Shown: positions 41,529-49,711 of the stretch, piece by piece
How the letters are laid out: each line of letters opens with the position of its first letter
Position numbering within the stretch: position 1 is the stretch's first letter
Assembly: GCF_016427535.1 (NCBI RefSeq)
Contig: NZ_JAELXV010000001.1
Location: forward strand, 1,488,001 to 1,552,000
DNA length: 64,000 bases
DNA from: Hymenobacter sp. BT559
GTDB taxonomy: Bacteria > Bacteroidota > Bacteroidia > Cytophagales > Hymenobacteraceae
Direction: 5' to 3'
The notes under the pieces: model-generated
Databases searched by the model: none
The model's input: only the letters and a program-made list of their open reading frames with translations
What the model was told of the DNA's origin: nothing
Position numbers and translations under genes: made by a program

Positions 41529-42266
41529 ATGCGCGCCCACATTCACTTCGACCGCCAGGGCTGGCCTCAGAGCATTAATAACTACCTGGCCATGGATGGC
41601 TTCCAGCAAATGGGCTGGGAAATAGTGCCCTATACCGATGCCGCGCCAGTGCGCGACCACGCGCCCGACGAGATAGTGGTGGGCCACATCGCGGCCGTGC
41701 GGGCTGGGCTGCGGGCGCTGGGCCTGGCCGTGCCCGCCGAGCTGGGCTACCCCGAGGCGCTACGCCCTTACCTAGGGCGGCGCTTGTGGCCTAGCACCAT
41801 CAATGCCGTGGCGGCGCATCCCGAAAGCTGGCCAGTATTTGTGAAGCCCATGCACGACGCCAAAAAGTTTACGGGGGTGCTGGTGCGCCGCGTGGGCGAC
41901 CTGGTGGGCTGCGGCGACCAGCACCAGGACACGCCCGTGTGGTGCGCCGAGCCGGTGCAGTTCCGAGCCGAGTGGCGCTGCTTTGTGCGATACGGCCGCA
42001 TCCTGGATGCCCGGCCGTATAAGGGCGACTGGCGGGCGCACTTCGACCCGGCCGTGGTGGAGGCGGCCTTGGCCGCCTATGCACCCGAAGCGCCGGCCGC
42101 TTTTGCGCTCGATGTGGGCGTGACCACGGCCGGCGCCACGCTGGTAGTGGAGGTTAACGATGGCTACGCCCTAGGTGCCTATGGCCTGATGCCATTGGCT
42201 TATGCCAAGTTTTTGTCGGCCCGCTGGGCGCAGCTAACTGGTACCGAAGATTATTGCAATTTTTAA
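41529..42266 (+). CDS. ATP-grasp domain protein (DUF4343-like)
   Basis: 245 residues. Visible ATP-grasp features: VFVKPMHDAKKFTGVLVRR (nucleotide Lys), WCAEPVQFRAEWRCFVRYGR, and the metal-binding end FALDVGVTTAGATLVVEVND. ATP-grasp enzymes ligate a carboxylate to an amine or thiol; the substrate here is unknown. A longer frame exists upstream but overlaps the terminator, so ATG 41529 is chosen. No obvious partner enzyme. Confidence 0.8.
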   Translation: MRAHIHFDRQGWPQSINNYLAMDGFQQMGWEIVPYTDAAPVRDHAPDEIVVGHIAAVRAGLRALGLAVPAELGYPEALRPYLGRRLWPSTINAVAAHPESWPVFVKPMHDAKKFTGVLVRRVGDLVGCGDQHQDTPVWCAEPVQFRAEWRCFVRYGRILDARPYKGDWRAHFDPAVVEAALAAYAPEAPAAFALDVGVTTAGATLVVEVNDGYALGAYGLMPLAYAKFLSARWAQLTGTEDYCNF

Positions 42267-42405
42267 GCAAGGCAATAGGGTAGCCGCTCGCGTGAACGCG
42301 CAGTGAAGAAGTGAAAAATTATATTGAAAAGGTAATGCTTTGCCAACATGCGGGCTGTGCTTACCGTACTGCAAGTGTTTCCCATATATCTTGATTTTTA
42401 GCGCA

Positions 42406-43110
42406 ATGAAATTGCCCGAACCCATCTCCAACGCCGCCGACCAGGCCAAAGGCGTATATAATGACGCTGCTGCCAAGGCAAACGAACTGTACGACGAAGC
42501 CGCAGCTAAAAGCAAGGACTTGCTTAACAGCGCACCTGAGTCGCTGAAAGGCGCTAGCGACAAAGCCGTAGGTGCTTATAACAAGCTCACGACCACCCAA
42601 AAAGTAGTGGGTGGAGCGCTACTTGCCGCGGGCCTGGCCCTGCTGATTGCCCCTAAGAAGAAGGGTAAGGAAAAGCGGGCAGCCAAGGCGCTGGACGAGC
42701 TGCTACTTTTCGTAAACGACCGTATTGAGGGTTACAAGCGGGCTGTGGCCCAGAGCAAAGACACCCAGCTGAAGAGCTACTACCAGCAGCTAGTAGGCCA
42801 AAGCCAGCAGTTTGCCAGCACCCTCAATAGCTACTTGACGCAGAAAGGTGGCGAGCGCGAAACAGGTACTACGCTGAAAGGTAAGCTCTACCGCAAGCTG
42901 ATGGATGCCCAGGCCGTAGTAGTGGCCCGTGATGAAAAGGCCATCCTAGCCGCCAACATCTACGGCGAGCGCTGGGCCATCAAGGCTTACAAAAAGACAT
43001 TACGCCGCAAGGCCCTCAAGGGTGCCATTCGGGAGGCAGTAGAGCGGCAATTTGCCGTGTCGAAACAGACCTACAAGCGTCTGAAGGAACTGACCGCCGA
43101 ACAGAACTAA
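42406..43110 (+). CDS. PA2169/DUF2383 family protein with hydrophobic module
   Basis: 234 residues. N-terminal amphipathic Ala/Lys repeats (AADQAKGVYNDAAAKANELY), a membrane-type segment QKVVGGALLAAGLALLIAP at about 66-85, then a four-helix ferritin-like domain of the PA2169/DUF2383 type (ALDELLLFVNDRIEGYKRAV ... QLKSYYQQLVGQSQQFA ... YGERWAIKAYKKTL). Such proteins are stress-associated and poorly understood. ATG at 42406 is the first good start. Paralogue of the next gene. Confidence 0.85.
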   Translation: MKLPEPISNAADQAKGVYNDAAAKANELYDEAAAKSKDLLNSAPESLKGASDKAVGAYNKLTTTQKVVGGALLAAGLALLIAPKKKGKEKRAAKALDELLLFVNDRIEGYKRAVAQSKDTQLKSYYQQLVGQSQQFASTLNSYLTQKGGERETGTTLKGKLYRKLMDAQAVVVARDEKAILAANIYGERWAIKAYKKTLRRKALKGAIREAVERQFAVSKQTYKRLKELTAEQN

Positions 43111-43125
43111 GCGAGTAAGCTTTGC

Positions 43126-43171
43126 AAAAGCCCCGTCGGATATGGCTTGTACCATGTCCGACGGGGCTTTT
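43126..43171 (+). terminator. terminator of the first PA2169-type gene
   Basis: 20-base arms 43126-43145/43152-43171, one mismatch, T-run follows. Confidence 0.9.
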
Positions 43172-43330
43172 TGCGTGCGTGTAGGGCCAGGCAAGCCAAC
43201 TGCTTTTTGAAAATAAGTAAGCAGGAATTTTGGCGTAGCACTTTGGTAGTAGGGTATTTACCTAAATAAGCTCCACCTAACAGGTTGATAGTAAAAGACG
43301 TAGGTATTGAGAATCTTTTTTCTTTTTCAG

Positions 43331-43975
43331 ATGAGTAAGTCCCAAACTCCTGCTGCACCTACCCAAGCTCCAACCGCGCCTAGCCCGGCCCAGCCGAGTG
43401 GCAACACCCTAGGCGGCCTGCTGCGCCAAGTGCCCGCCACCGTAAAGAAGTCCAGCACCACCCAGAAAGTAATGGGCGGCGCACTGCTGGCAATAGGCGT
43501 AGCCCTGCTAGCCACCCGCTCTAAAAAGGCCAAGCCCAGCCCCGAAGCTGCCACTCTCGACGAGTTGCTGTACTTCGTAAACGACCGCATTGCGGGCTAC
43601 GAGCGGGCCGTAGCCGAAAGCCAGGACGCCGAGCTGCGCGGCTACTACAAGCAGCTGGTGAGCCAGAGCCAACAGTTCTCCACAGACCTCAATACCTACC
43701 TAACCCAGGAGGGCGGCGAGCGCGAAACCAGCACGACGCTCAAAGGCAAGCTCTACCGCGCCTGGATGGACGCCCAGGCTGCCGTGACCGGCCGCAGCGA
43801 AAAGACCATCTTGGGTGCCAATATCTTCGGTGAGGAGTGGGCCCTGAAAGCCTATCAAGAAGCCCTGGCCGACCAGACCCTAACCGGCTCTATGCGCCAG
43901 GCCGTGGAGCGTCAGTATGCGCTGTCGCAAAAAACCTACGACCGCCTGACCAAGCTGCAGGAAAAGCAAGCTTAG
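43331..43975 (+). CDS. second PA2169/DUF2383 family protein
   Basis: 214 residues; a tandem paralogue of the gene at 42406. It replaces the Ala/Lys N-terminus with a Pro/Ala/Thr-rich one, then has QKVMGGALLAIGVALLATR and the four-helix domain (TLDELLYFVNDRIAGYERAV ... GYYKQLVSQSQQFSTDLNTY ... GEEWALKAYQEAL). The domain is far more conserved between the two than the N-termini, as after duplication and relaxed linkers. Own leader and hairpin. Confidence 0.85.
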   Translation: MSKSQTPAAPTQAPTAPSPAQPSGNTLGGLLRQVPATVKKSSTTQKVMGGALLAIGVALLATRSKKAKPSPEAATLDELLYFVNDRIAGYERAVAESQDAELRGYYKQLVSQSQQFSTDLNTYLTQEGGERETSTTLKGKLYRAWMDAQAAVTGRSEKTILGANIFGEEWALKAYQEALADQTLTGSMRQAVERQYALSQKTYDRLTKLQEKQA

Positions 43976-44055
43976 GCGCGGCAAGCCGCCGCTGTGTGGG
44001 CGTTGTAGTCCGCAGTGGGGGTGCCCGCTAACGCGCGCGGACTGCCAAGTCTGCG

Positions 44056-44106
44056 CCACAGCAACGCCCCGTCGTGAAAACCATTCGCGGCGGGGCGTTG
44101 CTGTGG
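44056..44106. terminator. hairpin after the second PA2169-type gene
   Basis: Perfect 16-bp arms 44056-44071/44091-44106 with a 19-base loop. No T-run, so it could be another kind of palindrome. Confidence 0.6.
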
Positions 44107-44150
44107 TTGCTACCTTCGTGGTTTAGCAGACCGCACCGTTTTTGAGAAAC

Positions 44151-45164
44151 ATGAAATACCTGGCGACGCTGCTGTTGAGCGGCTTTTGTCTTTCCGCCGT
44201 GGCGCAGCAGCGCCAGTTCGACGTTCGCTCGCTTTCCCTGCCCAAGGAGCTGGAATACTACGACAACCAGTTTTCGGGCCTGGCCATCGCCCAAAGCCAG
44301 CTCTACCTGCTTTCCGAAAGCCGGCTGCAAGACCGGGCCGAGGCCAAGCTCTATACCGTGGCGCTCGCCGACCTCGACCGCAAGCTTGCGGACACAACCT
44401 ACGTCTTGCCCTATCGCAAACTGCCCATTAACAACCTAGGCCGGCTGCGCGCGAAAATGAAAGACCTAGGGCAAAGCTACGAGGGCCTCGAAGCCATGCT
44501 ATTCACGAAGGATGCGGCGTATTTCTCGGTCGAAACCGCCACGCCCTCGGCCAACTGCTACCTGCTGAAAGGCCACTTAGGCGCCACCGCCGTGGAGCTG
44601 GATACCACCTTCCTCGTGACCCTGCCCAAGCCCGTGGCGGCCGATGGCTCGCACATCTACAACGCTGGCTTTGAGGCTCTGGCCAACGTAAACGACCACG
44701 TAGTTGCCTTTTTCGAGTATAATTTCTTTGCTAAAAACTACGCCTACGAAGTGGGCAATGGGAACAGGCACAGCGGGGGTAAAATCCGGCCGCTGCCCTT
44801 CAGCCCGCTGCCCTTTCGTCTCACCGACCTTACGGCTACGGGCGGCCGCCACTTTACAGGCATCGATTACTTTTTTAAAGGCGAGGGCGACGATACAATA
44901 TACCGTCTGCCCGCTACCGACGTGGCCAACACCAAGCTTATCTCGGAAAACGGCGTGTTTAAAAACTACTGCCGGCTGGTCGATATCGAGTTGAAAGGCA
45001 ACACCTTCACCTGGAAGCCGCTGTGGGAGTTCCCGGTGGCCTACCGCAGCTACAACTGGGAGGGCATCGCGGCCTACAAGGGTGGCTATTTCATCATCAA
45101 CGACAAGTACACGCCCGCGCGCCCGTACCGCACTACACTGCTGTACTTGCAGGCGCGCAAGTAG
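44151..45164 (+). CDS. secreted hypothetical, beta-propeller-like
   Basis: 337 residues with a signal peptide (MKYLATLLLSGFCLSAVA). The mature part is strand-rich: FSGLAIAQSQLYLLSESRLQ, YEGLEAMLFTKDAAYFSVET, FTGIDYFFKGEGDDTIYRLP, WEGIAAYKGGYFIINDKY. The recurring EG(L/I)A pattern is like phytase-like/SdiA-regulated propellers, so an esterase or phosphatase-like fold is possible; this is a guess. No operon partners. Confidence 0.7.
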   Translation: MKYLATLLLSGFCLSAVAQQRQFDVRSLSLPKELEYYDNQFSGLAIAQSQLYLLSESRLQDRAEAKLYTVALADLDRKLADTTYVLPYRKLPINNLGRLRAKMKDLGQSYEGLEAMLFTKDAAYFSVETATPSANCYLLKGHLGATAVELDTTFLVTLPKPVAADGSHIYNAGFEALANVNDHVVAFFEYNFFAKNYAYEVGNGNRHSGGKIRPLPFSPLPFRLTDLTATGGRHFTGIDYFFKGEGDDTIYRLPATDVANTKLISENGVFKNYCRLVDIELKGNTFTWKPLWEFPVAYRSYNWEGIAAYKGGYFIINDKYTPARPYRTTLLYLQARK

Positions 45165-45183
45165 CGTGCCTGGTAGGTAGGAG

Positions 45184-45256
45184 TATATAAAGGGCCCCTA
45201 GGTAGGCTTCGCACTGCAACACAGCGCGAAGCCTACCTAGGGGCCCTTTGTATATA
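45184..45256. repeat. inverted repeat containing CCTAGG in both arms
   Basis: Arms 45184-45212 and 45226-45256 are near perfect (two-base insertion in the right arm) with TATATA at both ends and a 13-base loop. Confidence 0.85.
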
Positions 45257-45260
45257 AAGT

Positions 45261-45330
45261 CGCAGTAGCTAGAAAACGGTTGTCCTTGCGAGCGCAGCGA
45301 AGCAAGGACAACCGTTTTCTAGCTACTGCG
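45261..45330. repeat. perfect inverted repeat with GCGAAGC loop
   Basis: 29-bp arms 45261-45289 and 45302-45330 without mismatch. The right arm runs into the last codons of the M28 peptidase gene. The loop region has GAGCGCAGCGAAGC, the same core as the repeats at 47183 and 61961. Confidence 0.85.
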
Positions 45331-47029
45331 GGCGGCTCTTGAGGCGCACAGCCCGGAACTCGGAGCCAGCTTTCCACTGCGGGAAAGTTGTTTCGCCCGC
45401 TAGCTGCTGGCCCACGCGGAACATCAGGCGCGCATCTTGGGCAGCGCCGCGCAGGTCCCACTTGGGATTATACTCGTCGGAGGGCTGGTGGTAATTGTTG
45501 GCCTCGAAGTCTTCGCGCTCTTTTTCGGCGAAGGCCTTGCCGTGTAGGCGGCTCTCGAAGGCACCGCTGGCGTAGAGCGCCGGAATGCCCACCTTGGCAA
45601 AGCTGAAATGGTCGGAGCGGTAGAAGCTGCCGGTTTCGGGGTGCTGGTAGGGGATGACGTAGCGGTTCTGCTCCTTGGCCGCGGTGCGGGCGTAGTCATC
45701 TAGCTCCGACTGCCCGTAGCCCGTGATGGTGAGGTCGCGCATCGGCCCGAAGGCCAGCAGCTCGTCCATGTTGATGTCGGCCACGGTGTTCTTGACCGGA
45801 AACAGCGGGTGCTCGGCGTAGTACGCCGAGCCTAGCAGGCCCTGCTCCTCGCCGGTCACGGCCAGGAATACGATGCTGCGCTGGGGCTTTTCCTTGGCTT
45901 GCTGGAAGGCGGTGGCAATAGCCAGCAGGCCGGCGCAGCCGCTGGCATTGTCGAGGGCGCCGTTGTAGATGCTGTCGCCCTTCACGGCCGGGCCAATGCC
46001 TAGGTGGTCCCAGTGCGCCGAGTAGATGATATATTCTTGCGGGCGGGTGGTGCCGGGCAGCACGGCCACTACGTTCTTGGAGGTTTTATAAGTGATTTTA
46101 TTGTGCAGCGTGGTCGTCAGGCTCAGCCCCAGGTCCTGGCCTTTGAAGCCGGGCTTGTTGGCAGCGGCGTAGAGCGCGTCGTAGTTCTGGCCAGCGGCGT
46201 CGAACATCCGTTTGGCGGCGTCGAGAGTTATCCAGCCTTCGAGGGCCACTTTGCTGGCGCCGTGGTCGGGGGTGGTGGGGTGCAGCTTGGCGCCACCGTT
46301 GCTGCTTTGCACCACGGTCCAGGGATAGGCAGCGGGCTTGGTGTCGTGAATAATGATGAGGCCGGTGGCACCGTGGCGGGCGGCCTCCTCGTACTTGTAC
46401 ATCCAACGGCCATAGTAGGTCATTTCCTTGCCCTTGAACATTGTGGTGTCGTTGCCCGCATTGCCGGGGTCATTGATGAGCACCACTACGGTTTTGCCCT
46501 TCACGTCGAGGCCCGCGTAGTCGTCCCACTTATACTCGGGGGCCGTCACGCCGTAGCCGGCAAATACCAGCGGCGAGCTTTTGATTTCGACCGTCGGCTT
46601 CTCGCGCTCGGTCAAGAACATGTAGTCGGTGCGGTACTTCAGGGTCAAGCTTTTGCCCTTGCCTGCAATGGTCGCCGCGGAGTCGGGCATACCCGCAATT
46701 TCGACCAGCGGTACTGGCTGGAAGTAGCTGCCGCCAGGGCCCGGCTGCAGCCCCAGCTTCTTGAACTCGGCGGCCAGGTAGGCAGTGGCTTTTTCCTCGC
46801 CTTTGGTAAACGGTCGTCGCCCCTCGTACTCGTCCGAAGCCAGCACTTTGATATGCTGAGCCAGTAGCGCGGGCGTAATACCGTCGTTGGGCGCGGGCAC
46901 GCTAGCCGTGTCGGTGGGTGCGGCCTCGGCGGGTTGGCCGGTGGCAGTAGTTTCGGAAGTGCTGGTGTTGCCTTGGCAGCTGGCGAGTAGCAGGGCGGCC
47001 CCTAGGGCTGGTAAAAGGGTAAAGCGCAT
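45323..47029 (-). CDS. M28 family metallopeptidase lipoprotein
   Basis: A two-zinc aminopeptidase-type enzyme, exported lipoprotein (lipobox LASC in MRFTLLPALGAALLLASC). 568 residues. Domains: N-terminal cap, protease-associated insert (about 150-330) and the M28 catalytic part with metal ligands in YSAHWDHLG (His), NGALDNASGC (Asp), VTGEEQGLLGS (Glu), NMDELLAFG and YRSDHFSF (His). ATG 47029 begins the signal; a longer frame upstream is not coding-like. Probably digests extracellular peptides. Confidence 0.93.
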   Translation of the reverse strand: MRFTLLPALGAALLLASCQGNTSTSETTATGQPAEAAPTDTASVPAPNDGITPALLAQHIKVLASDEYEGRRPFTKGEEKATAYLAAEFKKLGLQPGPGGSYFQPVPLVEIAGMPDSAATIAGKGKSLTLKYRTDYMFLTEREKPTVEIKSSPLVFAGYGVTAPEYKWDDYAGLDVKGKTVVVLINDPGNAGNDTTMFKGKEMTYYGRWMYKYEEAARHGATGLIIIHDTKPAAYPWTVVQSSNGGAKLHPTTPDHGASKVALEGWITLDAAKRMFDAAGQNYDALYAAANKPGFKGQDLGLSLTTTLHNKITYKTSKNVVAVLPGTTRPQEYIIYSAHWDHLGIGPAVKGDSIYNGALDNASGCAGLLAIATAFQQAKEKPQRSIVFLAVTGEEQGLLGSAYYAEHPLFPVKNTVADINMDELLAFGPMRDLTITGYGQSELDDYARTAAKEQNRYVIPYQHPETGSFYRSDHFSFAKVGIPALYASGAFESRLHGKAFAEKEREDFEANNYHQPSDEYNPKWDLRGAAQDARLMFRVGQQLAGETTFPQWKAGSEFRAVRLKSRPQ

Positions 47030-47182
47030 GAAGAAATCAGTGGTGGAAGAATGGGCGCCGCAAGCTAGCAGCTTGGTGCTAGGAGCGGTCGCGAATGTAA
47101 CCGTGTAGACGAGGTACGGAGCTTTCAGTTGGAGTGCCCACGTAGTCTCAGAGGTCATTTAAGTTACCTCTAGCAACTTAAA

Positions 47183-47286
47183 AAACAGCTGTCATTGCGA
47201 GCGTAGCGAAGCAATCGCATCAGGACGAGCTGTTCGGGTACTCGCTAGGTACGATTGCTTCGCTACGCTCGCAATGACAGCTGTTT
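47183..47286. repeat. perfect 35-bp inverted repeat, GCGAGCGTAGCGAAGCAATC type
   Basis: Arms 47183-47217 and 47252-47286 without mismatch; loop of 34 bases. The core GTCATTGCGAGCGTAGCGAA belongs to a widely dispersed class of bacterial intergenic palindromes. Lies just after the Gfo/Idh/MocA gene's stop and upstream of the M28 gene. Confidence 0.9.
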
Positions 47287-47306
47287 CTGATAATTTAACT
47301 GAATTC

Positions 47307-48383
47307 TTAGAGCCGCACCACCTCACTGGTGCGTACGCTCTCGTCACAGGCCAGTGCGATACGTAGGCTGTTGACGGCATCGGCCAGGTGCTCGCTCAAG
47401 TCGAGCTGCTCGCGAATGGCTTGCAGAAACCAACGCTGCTCGCGGTTGCACAACTCCTGGTGGTCGGGTTCGTCGGCGAGGTCAATCCAGGTATCGGGCT
47501 CGGCAAAGGCGTCGTCAGCAGTCAGGCGGGCGTGGTGAATGCGGAGCGCTTCGGTCTGGGTGTGAGCCGCTACGTTGGCTGAGTTGCCGGCCGCCCCCGC
47601 GTGCCGCGCCGTGATGGACACGCTACCTAGGGGCCCCACTACGTCTTTCACGAAGAAAGCCGTTTCGCTCATCATTGGCCCCCAACCCGCCTCGTACCAA
47701 CCCACCGACCCGTCGTCGAAGCGAATTTGCAGCTGGCCGTAGTTGTACTGGCCCGGCGGAATATCATCGGTGAGGCGGGCGCCAATGGCCGATACCCACA
47801 CCGGCCGGGCGCGCGTCATTTGGCACATCACGTCGAGGTAGTGCACGCCGCAGTCCACGATGGGGCTCAGTGATTGCAGCAGGTTGCGGTGCACAGTCCA
47901 CATGCGGCCGTGGCTTTGCTGGTTCAGGTTCAGGCGCATTACCAGCGGCTTGCCTAGGTGCCGGGCCTCCTCCACAAACCGCGCCCACGACGGATGCACC
48001 CGCAAAATGTAGCCCACCAGCAACTGCCGGTCCGCCTGCCGCGCCGCCGCTACCACCCGCTCGGCTCCGGCTAGGGTCGTGGCCAGCGGCTTTTCCAGAA
48101 ATACGTGGCACCCCGCCGCCAGCGCCTGCACCGCGAACGCCTCGTGGGTGTCGGGGTAGGTGGAGATGCACACCGCATCGGGCCGGGTGCGCGCTAGGGC
48201 CTCCGTGTAGTCGTCGAACACTGCATACCCGCCGCCTATCTGGGCGTTGAGCACGTGCTTGCTCTGGCCCGTTGAGACGAGGCCGACTAGCTCAAACCCC
48301 TCTAGGGTGTGGTAAGCCATGGCGTGCGAGGCGCCCATGTTGCCGCAGCCGACAACCAGGACGCGCAGGGGAGAATGAGGCAT
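47307..48383 (-). CDS. Gfo/Idh/MocA family oxidoreductase
   Basis: NAD(P)-dependent sugar or inositol-type dehydrogenase. 358 residues: Rossmann opening LVVGCGNMGASHAMAYH, the FLEKPLATTLAGAERVV motif carrying the catalytic-site Lys, and a C-terminal substrate domain with SPIVDCGVHYLDVM. Substrate unknown; nearby GH92, GH1-like and MFS genes point to sugars. Single gene. Confidence 0.92.
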   Translation of the reverse strand: MPHSPLRVLVVGCGNMGASHAMAYHTLEGFELVGLVSTGQSKHVLNAQIGGGYAVFDDYTEALARTRPDAVCISTYPDTHEAFAVQALAAGCHVFLEKPLATTLAGAERVVAAARQADRQLLVGYILRVHPSWARFVEEARHLGKPLVMRLNLNQQSHGRMWTVHRNLLQSLSPIVDCGVHYLDVMCQMTRARPVWVSAIGARLTDDIPPGQYNYGQLQIRFDDGSVGWYEAGWGPMMSETAFFVKDVVGPLGSVSITARHAGAAGNSANVAAHTQTEALRIHHARLTADDAFAEPDTWIDLADEPDHQELCNREQRWFLQAIREQLDLSEHLADAVNSLRIALACDESVRTSEVVRL

Positions 48384-48725
48384 AGCTGGAATAAGTAGGA
48401 GGTAAAGTAAAGCTACTGCGGCTGCCTTGGGCTGCTACCGGAGCGGCCTACACACTATTGTGCATAGCTGCTCGCGACTCTCAATTGCTGCCAGCGCGCT
48501 GGTAAGGCGCGGTAGTGGGCCATAAACAGCCAATTTTACTTACAAAATATAGACTTGTCAAAGTCAGTACGGTATGTTGATTTTGTATTTATAATCAACG
48601 TGTTGAGATTGTGATTCAAAATTATAATTCGTTTTAAAAAGTCTAATAAATCGCTAAATCAGCTTTCTGCCCCTTAGAGGTGCCTTCTACTTTTGAGCCA
48701 TACTTCAAGCCCAACCAACTCAACC
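48384..48725. other. AT-rich intergenic region
   Basis: Between divergent genes. The right half is unusually A+T-rich for this genome. It contains no convincing ORF; a promoter for the YiaAB gene is at 48664-48695. Nothing else recognised. Confidence 0.5.
48664..48695 (+). promoter_or_regulatory. promoter of the YiaAB-like gene
   Basis: TTTC at 48664-48667 (imperfect -33), 20-base spacer and exact TACTTTTG at 48688-48695; leader about 25 bases to the ATG at 48726. Confidence 0.5.
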
Positions 48726-49157
48726 ATGACTCCTGCTGCCGTAACCACCGCTCGTACCTCCGCCGCCTTCATCGCCGCTTCGTGGCTTGCCCTGCTCATG
48801 GGCATGGCCGGCTTCGTCCTAGGTCTCTGGAACGCCACGATGGCGCTCAATGAAAAGGGGTATTACTTCACCGTACTCATGTTCGGGCTGTTTGCCGCCA
48901 TCTCGCTCCAAAAGACCGTGCGCGACCGCCTAGAGCGAATACCTGTAACGGGCCTTTATTACGGCTTGGCTTGGTTTGCCACGCTGCTGCCCATCCTACT
49001 GCTGCTGGTCGGCCTCTGGAATGCTACCCTGACGCTCAGCGAAAAAGGCTTCTACGGCATGGCCTTTTTGCTAGCCTTGTTTGGAGCTATCGCCGTGCAA
49101 AAAAATACGCGGGATACGCGCCCTACATCAACTGGTATGTCTGCTAATATCGAATAG
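48726..49157 (+). CDS. YiaA/YiaB-like inner-membrane protein
   Basis: 143 residues with four membrane helices arranged as two YiaAB two-helix units. The repeat is visible: [20 protein letters not shown]...LQKTVRD and [20 protein letters not shown]...VQKNTRD. YiaAB proteins are widespread and of unknown function. ATG 48726 is chosen over a TTG 11 codons upstream. Strong promoter box and a terminator frame the gene. Confidence 0.88.
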   Translation: MTPAAVTTARTSAAFIAASWLALLMGMAGFVLGLWNATMALNEKGYYFTVLMFGLFAAISLQKTVRDRLERIPVTGLYYGLAWFATLLPILLLLVGLWNATLTLSEKGFYGMAFLLALFGAIAVQKNTRDTRPTSTGMSANIE

Positions 49158-49189
49158 CCGCTTCACATCTTTCTGAGTCTATGAAAACA

Positions 49190-49219
49190 AAAAAGCCACG
49201 GTATGAGCCGTGGCTTTTT
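49190..49219. terminator. bidirectional terminator
   Basis: 12-bp stem AAAAAGCCACGG/CCGTGGCTTTTT between convergent genes. Confidence 0.9.
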
Positions 49220-49241
49220 CTGTTCTGGTGCCTAGGGTTGT

Positions 49242-49679
49242 CTAGCTATATCGAACGCCTAGATACCGTTCTTTTATGTTCTCACTTTCGTGATACACAA
49301 TAGCCCCGTTATCGACGATGATGAACGCGCCTATGTTTTGACCTAAAATCTGTTTCAAAGCCTCTTCGAGGTCCATCCACTTACCATCTAGCTCCTGGCT
49401 TTCGTGCATGATGTAACACTCGGTAGTTGCTGTTAGCGAGTTGATTTCAGCGAGTACATAGCTCACGGATTGCGAACCACTTGGTATTTTCTTGCAAAAG
49501 CGTAGGTCCAGATTGTGAGTGAAATGCGCAAGCTCACCAAAGCCGTAGCCACCTGATTTATTAGGCTTTTCACTCATAGCTAGGTATCTGTCCTTTCTGT
49601 GTTTGACCACAAAATTTCTGATTACTCTAGCTACAATTTCTGCTTCTGGAAGCCTAGCTACTTTACTGGCAGGTTTCAT
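49242..49679 (-). CDS. hypothetical protein, relatively AT-rich
   Basis: Unrecognised 145-residue soluble protein starting MKPASKVARLPEAEIVARVI. Core stretches: FVVKHRKDRYLAMSEKPNK, GGYGFGELAHFTHNLDLRFC, DGKWMDLEEALKQILGQNIG and AFIIVDNGAIVYHESENIKE. No membrane segment. Base composition is less GC-rich than neighbours, so it may be a recent arrival. It follows GH92 by 32 bases on the same strand but is probably unrelated. Confidence 0.65.
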   Translation of the reverse strand: MKPASKVARLPEAEIVARVIRNFVVKHRKDRYLAMSEKPNKSGGYGFGELAHFTHNLDLRFCKKIPSGSQSVSYVLAEINSLTATTECYIMHESQELDGKWMDLEEALKQILGQNIGAFIIVDNGAIVYHESENIKERYLGVRYS

Positions 49680-49711
49680 TGGGTAGAAGCGTCTGGTAAA
49701 ACACAAGTTAG

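Noticed and set aside
46004-46867. 287-codon frame antisense to the M28 gene
   Set aside because: No domain, low-complexity Val/Gly composition; shadow frame.
48384-48725. AT-rich gap as an integration scar or origin
   Set aside because: No direct repeats, DnaA-box cluster or integrase; only a promoter is evident.
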